In this document: in pieces, positions 8,079 to 16,526 of the stretch | Position numbering within the stretch: position 1 is the stretch's first letter | How the letters are laid out: each line of letters starts with the position of its first letter | DNA from: Pseudomonas mendocina | GTDB lineage: Bacteria; Pseudomonadota; Gammaproteobacteria; Pseudomonadales; Pseudomonadaceae | Direction: 5' to 3' | NCBI RefSeq assembly: GCF_003008615.1 | Contig: NZ_CP027657.1 | Coordinates: 868,001-932,000 of the forward strand | Length of the DNA stretch: 64,000 nucleotides | Position numbers and translations under genes: made by a program | Notes under the pieces: generated by a model | Told to the model about the DNA's origin: nothing | What the model saw: only the letters and a program-made list of their open reading frames with translations | Database searches by the model: none

Positions 8079-9174
8079 TTACAGCCCCTGCTTCAAACTG
8101 GCTTCGAGGTACTGGTCAAGGTCGCCATCGAGAACCTTCTGGCAGTCGCTACGCTCGATGCCGGTACGCAGATCCTTGATGCGCGAGTCATCGAGCACGT
8201 AGGAACGAATCTGGTGACCCCAGCCGATGTCCGACTTGCTGTCTTCCAGCGCCTGCGAGGCGGCGTTGCGCTTCTGCATCTCCAGCTCGTACAACTTGGC
8301 CCGCAGCATTTTCATGGCGGTGTCCTTGTTGGCGTGCTGCGAGCGTTCGTTCTGGCAGGCCACCACGGTGTTGGTCGGCACGTGGGTGATACGCACCGCC
8401 GAGTCGGTGGTGTTGACGTGCTGACCACCAGCGCCGGAGGAGCGGTAGGTGTCGATGCGCAGGTCGGCCGGGTTGATCTCGATCTCGACCTTGTCGTCGA
8501 TCTCGGGCGAGACGAACACCGCCGAGAACGAGGTGTGGCGACGGGCGCCGGAGTCGAACGGGCTCTTGCGCACCAGGCGGTGCACGCCGATTTCGGTGCG
8601 CAGCCAGCCAAAGGCGTACTCGCCCTTGATGTGCACGGTGGCGCCCTTGATGCCGGCGACTTCACCCTCGGACAGCTCGACGATCTCGGCATTGAAGCCG
8701 CGCTTGTCAGCCCAGCGCAGGTACATGCGCAGCAGGATGTTGGCCCAGTCCTGGGCTTCGGTGCCGCCGGAACCGGCCTGGATGTCCAGGTAGCAGTTGT
8801 TCGGATCCATCTCGTGGCTGAACATGCGGCGGAACTCGAGCTTCTCGAGGATCTCGCGCAGGCGCTCGACTTCGGCGGCGACGTCGTTCACCGCGCCTTC
8901 GTCGTTTTCTTCGGCGGCCATTTCCAGCAGATCCTTGGAATCGGCCAGGCTGCCGGTGAGGTCATCGATGGTTTCGACGATCTGCGCCAGCATGGCGCGC
9001 TCGCGGCCCAGGCTCTGCGCGTACTCAGGCTTGTTCCAGACGCTGGCGTCTTCCAGCTCGCGGTTTACTTCGACCAGACGATCATGCTTCTGATCGTAGT
9101 CAAAGATACCCCCGAATGGTCTGGGTGCGTTCGGAGAGATCCTTGATGCTGTTGAGGATCGGATTGATTTCCAT
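8079..9174 (-). CDS. prfB: Peptide chain release factor 2, with programmed +1 frameshift
   Basis: Release factor 2, which ends translation at UGA and UAA. The gene starts at ATG 9174 ([15 protein letters not shown]...), meets an in-frame TGA at 9100-9102, and continues in the +1 frame from CTT-TGA-C; joined, it gives 364 residues, the normal length. The Shine-Dalgarno-like GGGGG at 9109-9113 lies just before the slippery CTTTGAC, exactly the known autoregulatory frameshift site. The body shows the stop-codon anticodon tripeptide SPF (in [12 protein letters not shown]) and the catalytic GGQ ([12 protein letters not shown]). It is the first gene of the prfB-lysS operon. A simple six-frame reading only finds the 8079-8993 part and would miss the first fifth of the protein. 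Confidence 0.97.
9100..9113 (-). promoter_or_regulatory. prfB programmed frameshift signal
   Basis: Read on the minus strand, an internal ribosome-binding-like GGGGG (9109-9113) and TAT precede CTT-TGA-C, with the zero-frame TGA at 9102-9100. Low release factor 2 lets the ribosome pause at TGA and slip from CTT to TTT, so the factor controls its own synthesis. The arrangement is the canonical one. Confidence 0.95.
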
Positions 9175-9337
9175 GGTAGGCGGCTCTCACGGGCAAATCG
9201 GACGGAAAGCCGGCGATTATACCCGAGCCGACACTGGCTGGCAGCCCACTCTTGACAGGTGAACGCGGCTCAATGGATCAACGGCGCACTATACTGGTCA
9301 CAAAACCGATAACAGCGCCCTCTCTCGGAACCCCAGC

Positions 9338-10984
9338 ATGCCCCCATCGCATAGCCTGCGTAGCCATATCGCCCTTTTCATCGCCCTATTGGTAGGCGCA
9401 CTCACCTGGTTACTGGGCACCTTGATCGGCCAGCACACCAGCCAACAGATCCGCGAGGACATAGGCCGAAACATGGCCGAGGTGTCCTATGCGATGGTCG
9501 ACCGCCTGGATCGCGATATGGATTCGCGCGCGGCAGTGCTGCGCGTGCTCGGCAACCTGCAAACGCTAAGGCAGCCAGGTGATCCGGCCGAGATACGGCG
9601 CCTGCTCGACAGCCTGCAGAAGGAAATCCCCAGCATCGCCTGGATCGGCTTCACCGACCCGGCAGGCCAGGTGCTGGCCTCCAGCAATGGCGTGCTGGAA
9701 GGCGCCAGCATTGCCCAGCGGCCGGTCTACCTGAAAGGGCGTGAGGATCTGTTCATCGGCGACGTGCACGAGGCCGTGCTGCTGGCCAAGCTGCTTCCCA
9801 ACCCCAGTGGCGAGGCGATGAAGTTCGTCGACATCAGCCTGCCGATAACGGCGAACGATGGCAGCCTGGCCGGCGTACTGGCCAGCCATCTGTCGTGGGG
9901 CTGGGCCAATGAAGTAGGCCAATCGATTCTCGCCCCGATCCAGGATCGACGTCTGGTCGAGTTCTTCGTGATCGGGCGCGATCAAAGCATCCTGCTTGGC
10001 CCCCGCGAGATGATCGGGCAGCCCTTGCACCTGCCGGCACTCGACGGCCTGCGCCCAGGGGAGAGCCGCTGGGCGGTACAGCAATGGCCGGATGGCAACG
10101 AATACCTTACCGGCCTGACCCTGAGCCAGGGCTATAAGGATTATCCCGGCCTGGGATGGACCGTCATCGCGCGGCAATCACTGGATCTGGCCTACGCGCC
10201 AGCGCACAGACTGCTGCTCACCATCCTGCTCTGGGGCTGCGTTCTGGCATTGATCTTCGCCATACTCGGCTGGCTGATCAGTGGCTATTTCACCCGTCCA
10301 CTGCAGGAAATCGCTACCGCCGCGGATCGCCTCAGCGCGGGTGAGATCAACGAGATTCCCGAACTGCGCGGCAGCCGTGAGGTTCACCAACTGAGCCAGT
10401 CGATCCGGCATTTGGTGGAAAGCCTGACCCTGCAACAGACGGCGCTTGGCGTCATGGAGAGCCTCGCCCATCACGATGCCCTGACCGGGCTGCCCAACCG
10501 CATGGCGCTGGAGAAATTCCTGCCCCAGGCGCAGCAGCGCAGTCGCCTGCAACATGGCTGCCTGGCCCTGCTCTATCTTGACCTCGATGGTTTCAAACCG
10601 ATCAACGACACCCATGGCCATGCCGCCGGCGATCACTTGCTCCGGGAGATCGCCCAGCGTCTGCGCAGTTGCCTGCGCGATGGCGATATGGTCGCGCGTC
10701 TGGGCGGTGACGAATTTCTCATGGTGCTGCAAGTACCGGGGCAGGACGCACGACAGCATGCGCGCCAGGTGGCTGAGCGGGCCATCGCCACGCTCGGCCA
10801 GCCGGTGCTGCTGGAGGTGGGTGCGGTCGCCATCGGCTGCAGCGTAGGCGGCGCTCTGTGGCCACTGGATCACAGCGAGCTGGGCGAGGTGCTGCAATTG
10901 GCCGACCAGGCGCTGTATCGCGCCAAACAAGGCGGACGTAACCGGGCGATCTTCCAGAACGAACTCGAAAACCACCTCAACTGA
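9338..10984 (+). CDS. Membrane-bound sensor diguanylate cyclase (dCache-HAMP-GGDEF)
   Basis: A 548-residue protein with a membrane segment at about residues 10-28, a periplasmic sensor region of about 260 residues (dCache-like, with QKEIPSIAWIGFTDPAGQVL), a second membrane segment at about 288-312, a HAMP linker (FTRPLQEIATAADRLSAGEI) and a C-terminal GGDEF domain. The active site GGDEF is intact, and RDGD five residues before it is a match to the RxxD inhibitory site, so an active, product-inhibited cyclic-di-GMP synthase is expected. It lies divergent to prfB. In P. aeruginosa I recall wspR and the wsp cluster at this place, so the spot holds a different cyclase here. Its end overlaps the convergent GMC oxidoreductase gene by 8 bases. 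The ligand is unknown. Confidence 0.93.
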   Translation: MPPSHSLRSHIALFIALLVGALTWLLGTLIGQHTSQQIREDIGRNMAEVSYAMVDRLDRDMDSRAAVLRVLGNLQTLRQPGDPAEIRRLLDSLQKEIPSIAWIGFTDPAGQVLASSNGVLEGASIAQRPVYLKGREDLFIGDVHEAVLLAKLLPNPSGEAMKFVDISLPITANDGSLAGVLASHLSWGWANEVGQSILAPIQDRRLVEFFVIGRDQSILLGPREMIGQPLHLPALDGLRPGESRWAVQQWPDGNEYLTGLTLSQGYKDYPGLGWTVIARQSLDLAYAPAHRLLLTILLWGCVLALIFAILGWLISGYFTRPLQEIATAADRLSAGEINEIPELRGSREVHQLSQSIRHLVESLTLQQTALGVMESLAHHDALTGLPNRMALEKFLPQAQQRSRLQHGCLALLYLDLDGFKPINDTHGHAAGDHLLREIAQRLRSCLRDGDMVARLGGDEFLMVLQVPGQDARQHARQVAERAIATLGQPVLLEVGAVAIGCSVGGALWPLDHSELGEVLQLADQALYRAKQGGRNRAIFQNELENHLN

Positions 10985-12629
10985 CCAGGATCTTGCGCAC
11001 CGGGGCCGCCTGCCCCTGGCGCAGTGCGTCCTCGACGATCATCTGTGCGGCCTTCTCCGCGATCATCAGCACTGGCGAGCAGGTGTTGCCCGAGGTGATG
11101 CTCGGCATGATCGAGGCATCGACCACTCGCAGGCCACCAATGCCATGCACGCGCAGACGAGCATCGACCACTGCCTCGCGCCCCTGCCCCATCGCACAGG
11201 TTCCCACCGGATGGAAGATGGTGGTGCCGATCTCACCGGCCGCCCGCTGCAGATCTTCCTCATTGCGGTATTCCGACCCAGGTTTGTATTCCTCAGGCCG
11301 ATAACTCGCCAAGGCAGGCGCGGCGACGATGCGCCGGGTCAACCGAATGGCGTCGGCCGCCACCTGTAGATCGCGTGGATCGCTCAGGTAGTTCGGCATG
11401 ATCGACGGCGCAACGCTGGCGTCCAGCGATGTGATCGCGACACGTCCACGACTGTGCGGGCGCAGGTTACAAACCGAGGCGGTGAATGCCGGGAAGTCGT
11501 GCAACGGCTCGCCAAAGCGCTCCAGCGACAGGGGCTGCACGTGGTATTGCAGGTTGGCGCGCAACTGCTCGGCACTCGACCTGGCAAAGGCGCCGAGCTG
11601 ACTGGGCGCCATGGCCAGCGGCCCGCTGCGATTGAACAGGTACTCCAGGCCCATGCCCAGTTTGCCCCAGGCGCTGGCGGCAATGCGATTGAGGGTTTTC
11701 ACCCCGCTGACCCGGTAAATCAGGCGTAGTTGCAGGTGATCCTGCAGGTTCTCGCCAACGCCGGGCAGCTCGTGCTTCACGCCAATGCCCAAGCCTTCGA
11801 GCACGGGTCGAGGGCCGATGCCGGAGCGCTGCAGCAGCGCCGGCGAACCAATGGCACCGGCACACAGGATAACCTCACGGCGGGCACTGACCCGCAGCGC
11901 CTGCCCCTGCCAGCGCAAATGCAGCGCATTGGCGCGACCACCATCGAGTTCAATGCGCTCAGCCTCGGCACCTGTCAGCACCTGCAGATTGGGGCGCTGG
12001 CGAATATCGCGCAAAAACGCCTTGGAGGCGTTCCAGCGCACCCCACGCTTCTGGTTGACCTGAAAGTAGCTGCAGCCTTCGTTATTTCCACCATTGAAGT
12101 CATCGATGCTGGCGATGCCAGTCTGCGCCGCGGCCTGGCGAAAGGCTTCAAGAATTTCCCAGGACAATCGCTGACGCTCGACCCGCCATTCGCCTGCGCT
12201 GCCGTGCAGTTCGCTATCGCCGGCAAAATGATTCTCCGAACGCTTGAACAGCGGCAGCACGTCACGCCAGGCCCAGCCCGGATTACCAGCCGCCGCCCAG
12301 CCATCGTAGTCGGCCGCCTGGCCACGCATGTAGATCATGCCGTTGATCGAAGAGCTGCCACCAAGCACACGGCCGCGCGGATATTTCAGCGAGCGACCAT
12401 GCAGGCCAGGGTCGCTCTCGGTGCTGTAGCACCAGTCGGTGCGCGGGTTACCGATGCAATAGAGATAGCCAACCGGAATGTGGATCCACGGATAGTTATC
12501 GCGCCCGCCGGCTTCGATCAACAGCACGCTGACCCCAGGATCGGCGGAGAGCCGGTTGGCCAGCAGGCAACCGGCCGGGCCAGCCCCGACGATCAGGTAG
12601 TCGTAACGTTCCAGGGGCAGTTGCGCCAT
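10977..12629 (-). CDS. GMC-family FAD-dependent alcohol/choline dehydrogenase
   Basis: A 550-residue flavoprotein. The N-terminal FAD-binding motif is IVGAGPAGCLLANRL, the GMC signature is YPRGRVLGGSSSINGM, and the C-terminus has the catalytic-site FHPVGTCAMG and the second signature stretch VVDASIMPSITSGNT. It oxidises a primary alcohol; choline dehydrogenase-like names are usual, but without betaine aldehyde dehydrogenase or bet genes nearby the substrate is open (other alcohols are as likely). The start ATG 12629 has GCGAGG upstream; the longer ATG 12746 adds 39 residues without the family pattern. It converges on the diguanylate cyclase gene and diverges from the SulP gene. Confidence 0.92.
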   Translation of the reverse strand: MAQLPLERYDYLIVGAGPAGCLLANRLSADPGVSVLLIEAGGRDNYPWIHIPVGYLYCIGNPRTDWCYSTESDPGLHGRSLKYPRGRVLGGSSSINGMIYMRGQAADYDGWAAAGNPGWAWRDVLPLFKRSENHFAGDSELHGSAGEWRVERQRLSWEILEAFRQAAAQTGIASIDDFNGGNNEGCSYFQVNQKRGVRWNASKAFLRDIRQRPNLQVLTGAEAERIELDGGRANALHLRWQGQALRVSARREVILCAGAIGSPALLQRSGIGPRPVLEGLGIGVKHELPGVGENLQDHLQLRLIYRVSGVKTLNRIAASAWGKLGMGLEYLFNRSGPLAMAPSQLGAFARSSAEQLRANLQYHVQPLSLERFGEPLHDFPAFTASVCNLRPHSRGRVAITSLDASVAPSIMPNYLSDPRDLQVAADAIRLTRRIVAAPALASYRPEEYKPGSEYRNEEDLQRAAGEIGTTIFHPVGTCAMGQGREAVVDARLRVHGIGGLRVVDASIMPSITSGNTCSPVLMIAEKAAQMIVEDALRQGQAAPVRKILVS

Positions 12630-12807
12630 GAGCATCCTCGCAAGGGCAGCCAATCGAAACCCTGAGACTAGCTGTCGAACAAGCTGCGCAGAATGATCTT
12701 TTGGTCTGATGCAACGAATGAATGTTTGTCCATCTACGGACGACACCTATGGTTAAACGACTGCGCCTTGCACTTTACTTGTAACTTTTCCTGCCTGAGC
12801 CATTGCG

Positions 12808-14580
12808 ATGCCGCCAGCGTCACCGAGCAACACGCACAAGCCGCTTCCCACTGCTCAGCAACAGAGCGGCTGGCTGCGCTGGCTACCCGGTCTGCTGATG
12901 CTCAGGCAATACCAGTTGGCCTGGCTACCCAAGGACATTGCCGCCGGCCTGGTGCTGACCACCATGCTGGTGCCGGTGGGGATCGCTTACGCCGAAGCTT
13001 CCGGCGTGCCCGGCATCTATGGCCTGTACGCGACCATCGTGCCGCTGCTGGCCTACGCGCTGTTCGGCCCAAGCCGAATCTTCGTGCTCGGCCCGGACTC
13101 GGCGCTGGCTGCGCTGATTCTGGCCGTGGTGCTGCCGCTCTCAGGTGGCGACCCAATGCGCGCGGTCACGCTGGCCAGCATGATGGCGGTGGTTGCCGGG
13201 CTGACCTGCATCATCGCCGGTTTTCTGCGCCTGGGTTTCATCACCGAACTACTGTCCAAGCCGATTCGCTACGGCTATATGAACGGCATCGCCCTGAGTG
13301 TACTGATCAGCCAAACACCCAAGTTGTTGGGTTTTTCCATCGACAGCCAGGGCCCGATCAGCGATATCCGCGCAGTCGGCGCCGCACTGCTGGATGGTCA
13401 GGCCAACCTCTACAGCCTGGCAGTCGGCGCGGGTACGCTGGCCTTGATCCTGTTGTTGAAGCGTTTCAAACAGCTTCCCGGCATCCTGATCGCCGTGACG
13501 CTGGCGACGCTCGCGGTCGCTCTGCTGGATCTCGATGCTCAAGGCGTTCAGGTACTCGGTGAACTGCCACAAGGCCTGCCGAGCTTCGTCCTGCCCTGGC
13601 TCAGCGGTGTCGATATCGCCAGTGTGGTGATTGGTGGCATCGCCATCGCCGTGGTCGCATTCGCCGACACCAGCGTGCTGTCACGCACTTACGCGGCGCG
13701 CACAGGGCATCAGGTCGATCCCAATCAGGAGCTGGTCGGCCTCGGCGCCGCCAACCTGATTGGCGGCCTCTTTCAGGGTTTTCCCATCAGCAGCAGCTCA
13801 TCACGCACCCCCGTCGCCGAGGCCGCAGGGGCCAAGACTCAGATCGCTGGCGTGATCGGTGCCCTGTGCGTCGCCCTGCTGCTGGTCGTGGCGCCCAATC
13901 TGATGCAGTACCTGCCCACCAGCGCACTTGCCGCAGTCGTGATCGCCGCCGTCATTGGTCTGTTCGTCATTACCGACCTGCAGCGTATCTTCCGCGTGCA
14001 GAAATGGGAGTTCTGGCTATCGATGGCCTGCTTCGTCGGCGTGGTGACCTTCGGCGTCATCCCCGGCATCGGCATTGCCGTGGTGCTGGCAGTGATCGAG
14101 TTTTTATGGGATGCCTGGCGGCCGTACTACGCCATTCTCGGCAAGGTCGATGGTATCCGTGGCTTCCATGACATAGAGCGCTATCCCGAAGCACGGCAAA
14201 TACCCGGTCTGCTGCTGTTTCGCTGGGACGCGCCACTGTTCTTCGCCAACGCCGAACTGTTCCAGCAATGCCTGCTGCAGGCGATCGCGCAAGCTCCCAC
14301 GGTCGTACGCCGCGTGGTGGTCGCTGCCGAACCGGTAACCAGTATCGACGTGACGTCCGCCGACATGCTCGGTGAACTGGAGCAGATGCTGGAAGATGCC
14401 GGCATCGAGCTGCACTTTGCCGAGGTAAAGGGCCCGGTGATGGACAAGCTACGACGCTTTGGTCTGCTCAACGAGAGGCAGGAGCACCATCATCAACCTA
14501 CGGTAAGCGCCGCTGTCGACGCCTACCTGAACGATCATGGCGGGGACGCGATGCCAGACAAAGCCTGGCATGCGGATTGA
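12808..14580 (+). CDS. SulP-family anion transporter with STAS domain
   Basis: A 590-residue inner-membrane transporter of the SulP/SLC26 family. The N-terminal two thirds hold about a dozen hydrophobic segments with conserved text such as LVPVGIAYAEASGVPGIYGLYA and FGPSRIFVLGPDSALAALI. A cytoplasmic STAS domain follows from about residue 460 (IPGLLLFRWDAPLFFANAELF). Members move sulfate, bicarbonate, or dicarboxylates; which one cannot be decided from sequence, and no sulfur or carbonic-anhydrase gene is adjacent. It diverges from the GMC oxidoreductase and converges on the YebE-like gene (15-base gap) with no obvious terminator between. The ribosome site before ATG 12808 is weak. Confidence 0.93.
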   Translation: MPPASPSNTHKPLPTAQQQSGWLRWLPGLLMLRQYQLAWLPKDIAAGLVLTTMLVPVGIAYAEASGVPGIYGLYATIVPLLAYALFGPSRIFVLGPDSALAALILAVVLPLSGGDPMRAVTLASMMAVVAGLTCIIAGFLRLGFITELLSKPIRYGYMNGIALSVLISQTPKLLGFSIDSQGPISDIRAVGAALLDGQANLYSLAVGAGTLALILLLKRFKQLPGILIAVTLATLAVALLDLDAQGVQVLGELPQGLPSFVLPWLSGVDIASVVIGGIAIAVVAFADTSVLSRTYAARTGHQVDPNQELVGLGAANLIGGLFQGFPISSSSSRTPVAEAAGAKTQIAGVIGALCVALLLVVAPNLMQYLPTSALAAVVIAAVIGLFVITDLQRIFRVQKWEFWLSMACFVGVVTFGVIPGIGIAVVLAVIEFLWDAWRPYYAILGKVDGIRGFHDIERYPEARQIPGLLLFRWDAPLFFANAELFQQCLLQAIAQAPTVVRRVVVAAEPVTSIDVTSADMLGELEQMLEDAGIELHFAEVKGPVMDKLRRFGLLNERQEHHHQPTVSAAVDAYLNDHGGDAMPDKAWHAD

Positions 14581-14595
14581 AATGCGAAGGGTCGT

Positions 14596-15330
14596 TCAGA
14601 CGCCGGCTGGCAGAGCTCGTACCTGAGCTTCCAGTTCGGACTTGAGTGCGGGCGGGAGCTGCAACTGGCGCGCTAGCTCTTCGAGGTAGGCACGCTCCAT
14701 GAAGTGCTCCTCGTCGACCATCAGCACGCTGGCCAGGTACATCTCGGCGGCCATTTCCGGAGTGGTAGCAGCACGCGCGACATCGGCCGGATCGAGCGGC
14801 TTGTTCAACTCGGTGTGCAGCCATTGCTTCAGCTCGGCATCGTTGGCCAGCTTGCCCAGCTCTTCCTCGATCAGCTGACGCTCACGATCATCGACATGAC
14901 CGTCGGCCTTGGCCGCGGCCACCAGTGCCTTGAGAATCGCGTGGCTGTGCTGCTCGACCTGCGGCGCCGGCAAGCGATCCAGTGTCTGCGGCTCGGCCGG
15001 CTGCGCCTGACCTTGCTGAGCCTGTTGCGCCTGCCAGTTGCCATAGGCCTTGTAGGCCATCACCCCAAGCGCGGCCAAACCACCATAAACGGCCACCTTG
15101 CCACCGACCTTGCGCACACGCTTGTTGCCCAGCAGCATGGCCAGCGCTGCACCGCCACCGGCGCCCTTGAGCATTGCCCCCAAATCGCTACCGCCAGACT
15201 TGCCTGCGCCACCGCCGAGCAGACCGCCCAGCGCCCCACCAAGCCCGGAAGAGGCGCCGCCAGCGCCCTTCTGTTGTAGCAAGTCCTGCCCGGATTTGAG
15301 CAGTTGGTCGAGCAAGCCACGTGTGTTCAT
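14596..15330 (-). CDS. YebE/DUF533-type protein with TerB-like C-terminal domain
   Basis: A 244-residue protein. It opens MNTRGLLDQLLKSGQDLL, then has a glycine-rich stretch (about residues 22-60), one membrane segment (about 84-104) and a helical acidic C-terminal domain from about 125 that looks like a TerB-type fold (AAAKADGHVDDRERQLIEEEL). This is the layout of the DUF533/YebE family, inner-membrane proteins of unknown role that are often part of envelope-stress regulons. Start ATG 15330 has GAGGA upstream; an in-frame ATG at 15351 is less likely. It stands alone, convergent with the SulP gene and divergent from the LysR gene. Confidence 0.87.
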   Translation of the reverse strand: MNTRGLLDQLLKSGQDLLQQKGAGGASSGLGGALGGLLGGGAGKSGGSDLGAMLKGAGGGAALAMLLGNKRVRKVGGKVAVYGGLAALGVMAYKAYGNWQAQQAQQGQAQPAEPQTLDRLPAPQVEQHSHAILKALVAAAKADGHVDDRERQLIEEELGKLANDAELKQWLHTELNKPLDPADVARAATTPEMAAEMYLASVLMVDEEHFMERAYLEELARQLQLPPALKSELEAQVRALPAGV

Positions 15331-15486
15331 GAAGGAATTCCTCTTGCGCAAATGCCGTCGATTCTATGCCTGCCCTAATAGAGCGTCGGTAAGCAGATCA
15401 ATTCCAGATGTTGCTTATATTCCCCCTTCGACACGGCCAAGCTTTCGATGAAAAAGAACGAGGAAGAACACATTCGATAAACCATA

Positions 15487-16428
15487 ATGGGCAAAACTGC
15501 CAGAACCTCTCATGCCATGATGACCCTGCGCCAGATTCGCCATTTCATCGCCGTTGCCGAGACAGGCTCGATATCTGCGGCGGCTCAAGCTGTGTTCATT
15601 TCCCAGTCGACACTGACCCAGGCGATTCAGCAGTTGGAGGAAGAAATCAGCGTTACTCTGTTCAACCGTCATGCCAAGGGTATGAGCCTCACTCACCAGG
15701 GCCACCAGTTCCTGCGGCAGGCGCACCTGATTCTCGCCACGGTGGAAAACGCCAAGCGCAGCCTGCAGCAAAGTACATCGCAAGTGAACGGCCAACTCAC
15801 CATTGGTGTGACGAGCCTGGTCGCAGGCTACTACCTTGCTGATCTGATCACGCGATTCCAGCACGCCTACCCCAATGTGCAGACCCGCGTTATCGAAGAC
15901 GAGCGACCCTATATCGAACATCTGCTGGTCGCCGGGGAGATTGATGTCGGCGTACTGATCCTTTCCAACCTCGAAGATCGTCATGCGTTGCAGACCGAAG
16001 TGCTGACGCACTCTCCGCACCGCCTTTGGCTACCACCGCGTCACCCGCTACTGGATCGCGACAGTATCACCCTGGCCGACGTAGCCAGCGAGCCACTGAT
16101 CCAGCTCAACGCCGATGAAATGGGCCTGCACACCCAGCGCATCTGGCATCGCGCCTGTCTCACGCCTCGCGTCAGCCTGCGCACAGCCTCGGTGGAGGCC
16201 GTACGTAGCCTGGTTGCGGCGGGGCTCGGCCTGTCCATTCAACCCGACATGACCTATCGCCCCTGGTCATTGGAGGGCGACATCATCGAGGCCCGGCCAC
16301 TGGCGGATCTGAACGAGCCGCTCGAAGTCGGGCTGGCCTGGCGCAGAGGCACCGCCCGACCGGCACTGGTCGATCCATTCCTGACGCTGGCACGGGCCCA
16401 GCCGACAAACCGCAAGGTTTCGATTTAA
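15487..16428 (+). CDS. LysR-family transcriptional regulator of the catabolic cluster
   Basis: A 313-residue LysR regulator: winged helix-turn-helix at about residues 12-72 (TLRQIRHFIAVAETGSISAA, then FISQSTLTQAIQQLE) and a C-terminal effector-binding domain. It lies 98 bases before, and in the same direction as, the aldehyde dehydrogenase gene, so it probably senses a substrate or intermediate of this pathway and controls it. The start is unsure: ATG 15487, 15517 and 15520 all lack a good ribosome site, and the domain only needs the shorter form. The DNA between 16429 and 16526 would hold the promoter it acts on. Confidence 0.9.
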   Translation: MGKTARTSHAMMTLRQIRHFIAVAETGSISAAAQAVFISQSTLTQAIQQLEEEISVTLFNRHAKGMSLTHQGHQFLRQAHLILATVENAKRSLQQSTSQVNGQLTIGVTSLVAGYYLADLITRFQHAYPNVQTRVIEDERPYIEHLLVAGEIDVGVLILSNLEDRHALQTEVLTHSPHRLWLPPRHPLLDRDSITLADVASEPLIQLNADEMGLHTQRIWHRACLTPRVSLRTASVEAVRSLVAAGLGLSIQPDMTYRPWSLEGDIIEARPLADLNEPLEVGLAWRRGTARPALVDPFLTLARAQPTNRKVSI

Positions 16429-16526
16429 TCGAACGCCACTTTCAATATTTAGAATTTGTGAAGCCAACTGTCGGACTCTAGTCTCGCTTCCGTGAATACA
16501 GGCGCTCCGACACACGAGGAGACGTC

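Noticed and set aside
8079-8993. Treating the ATG at 8993 as the start of prfB
   Set aside because: The upstream sequence, in the -1 frame, encodes the conserved RF2 N-terminus and a classic frameshift site.
9252-9295. TTGACA (9252-9257) with TATACT (9290-9295) as a sigma-70 promoter of the diguanylate cyclase gene
   Set aside because: The spacer is 32 bases, far outside the workable range; TATACT could be a -10 on its own but no -35 fits.
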